Below the pieces are notes generated by a model. That model was not told the origin of the DNA. It did no database searches and saw nothing but the letters and a program-made list of their open reading frames with translations. From Bacteroidales bacterium (GTDB taxonomy: Bacteria; Bacteroidota; Bacteroidia; Bacteroidales; WCHB1-69), in the NCBI GenBank assembly GCA_017633255.1, contig JAGBPS010000040.1:35569-99568 (forward strand): a stretch of DNA of 64,000 bases. Direction: 5' to 3'. The translations under genes were made by a program, and so were the position numbers. Shown here one piece after another: positions 63,876 through 64,000 of this stretch (the first letter of the stretch is position 1; each line of letters starts with the position of its first letter).

Positions 63876-63897
63876 CCCCAAAATTTGAACAACAATT

Positions 63898-64000
63898 ATG
63901 AAAGTGAAAAACATCATTATTGCAACTCTCGCTCTGTTTGTGACGGTGAGTTGCTTCGGACAAAGCAAAAAGTACAAAAACATTTACGACATTACAGTCA
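63898..64000 (+). CDS. Secreted protein, N-terminal part only
   Basis: The window ends 34 codons into this gene. The visible part is a signal peptide (MKVKNIIIATLALFVTVSCFGQ) and the first mature residues KKYKNIYDITV. The phrase YDITV at this position is reminiscent of secreted glutathione peroxidase or thioredoxin-like proteins of Bacteroidota, but the fragment is too short to say. Confidence 0.6.
   Translation, partial: MKVKNIIIATLALFVTVSCFGQSKKYKNIYDITV

Overview
ORGANISM. The window reads as a chromosomal contig from a member of the Bacteroidota, most likely order Bacteroidales. It carries a complete type IX secretion core operon (porP/sprF, gldK, gldL, gldM, gldN). Two secreted proteins end in type IX sorting domains. 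Most start regions have the Bacteroidota -7 promoter box TAnnTTTG a short distance upstream. DnaE, RpsT, RpmE2, Tgt, PdxJ, KdsA and FabD are typical of this phylum. I cannot name a genus. No rRNA, tRNA, CRISPR array or transposase gene was found. LAYOUT. 1-9.5 kb: housekeeping genes, mostly on the minus strand (patatin-like phospholipase with surface-antigen barrel, DUF2520 protein, dnaE, fabD, pdxJ), then a plus-strand PAQR/hemolysin III protein. 9.6-21.9 kb: dnaK with a sigma-54-type promoter, the type IX secretion operon, and a 1155-residue outer-membrane protein of unknown role. 22-25.7 kb, plus strand: transketolase C-terminal half, an ECF sigma factor, a one-helix membrane protein (probable anti-sigma factor), a small secreted helical protein and a HemW-like radical SAM protein. 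25.8-34.2 kb: pth, rsmD, DUF3822 and a membrane-anchored unknown on minus; recF, rpsT, kdsA, a glycosyltransferase and tgt, separated by repeat-rich gaps. 34.4-43.8 kb: a frameshifted gingipain-like C25 protease, a FISUMP-like secreted protein, topB, rpmE2, sdaA and mazG. 43.8-50.8 kb: a DUF2130 protein and a tripartite RND efflux operon. 51-64 kb: an accessory, partly decayed region with truncated AraC and TolC genes joined head to head, a DUF4353-like type IX cargo, an AraC regulator, an S41 lipoprotein peptidase, a PAP2 phosphatase fused to a VanX-type dipeptidase, a barrel protein, an orphan 3' fragment of a second S41 gene, a flavodoxin-fold reductase, an HlyD-MFS export pair, a lipoprotein and a tyrosine phosphatase that has lost its catalytic core. 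HOW IT WORKS TOGETHER. The secretion core at 11.7-17.9 kb would export the C25 protease and the 663-residue DUF4353-like protein. The efflux genes, the S41 peptidase and the PAP2-VanX fusion act on the envelope. The intergenic DNA is unusual: a dispersed two-hairpin element with compensatory stem changes, short REP-like palindromes, and GGTTAGG/ATTAGT-type low-complexity tracts that often begin at, or supply, the stop codon of the neighbouring gene. No clear new defence system or mobile element is present. The strongest leads are the structured repeats, the PAP2-VanX fusion, the dnaK sigma-54 promoter and the cluster of partly deleted genes.
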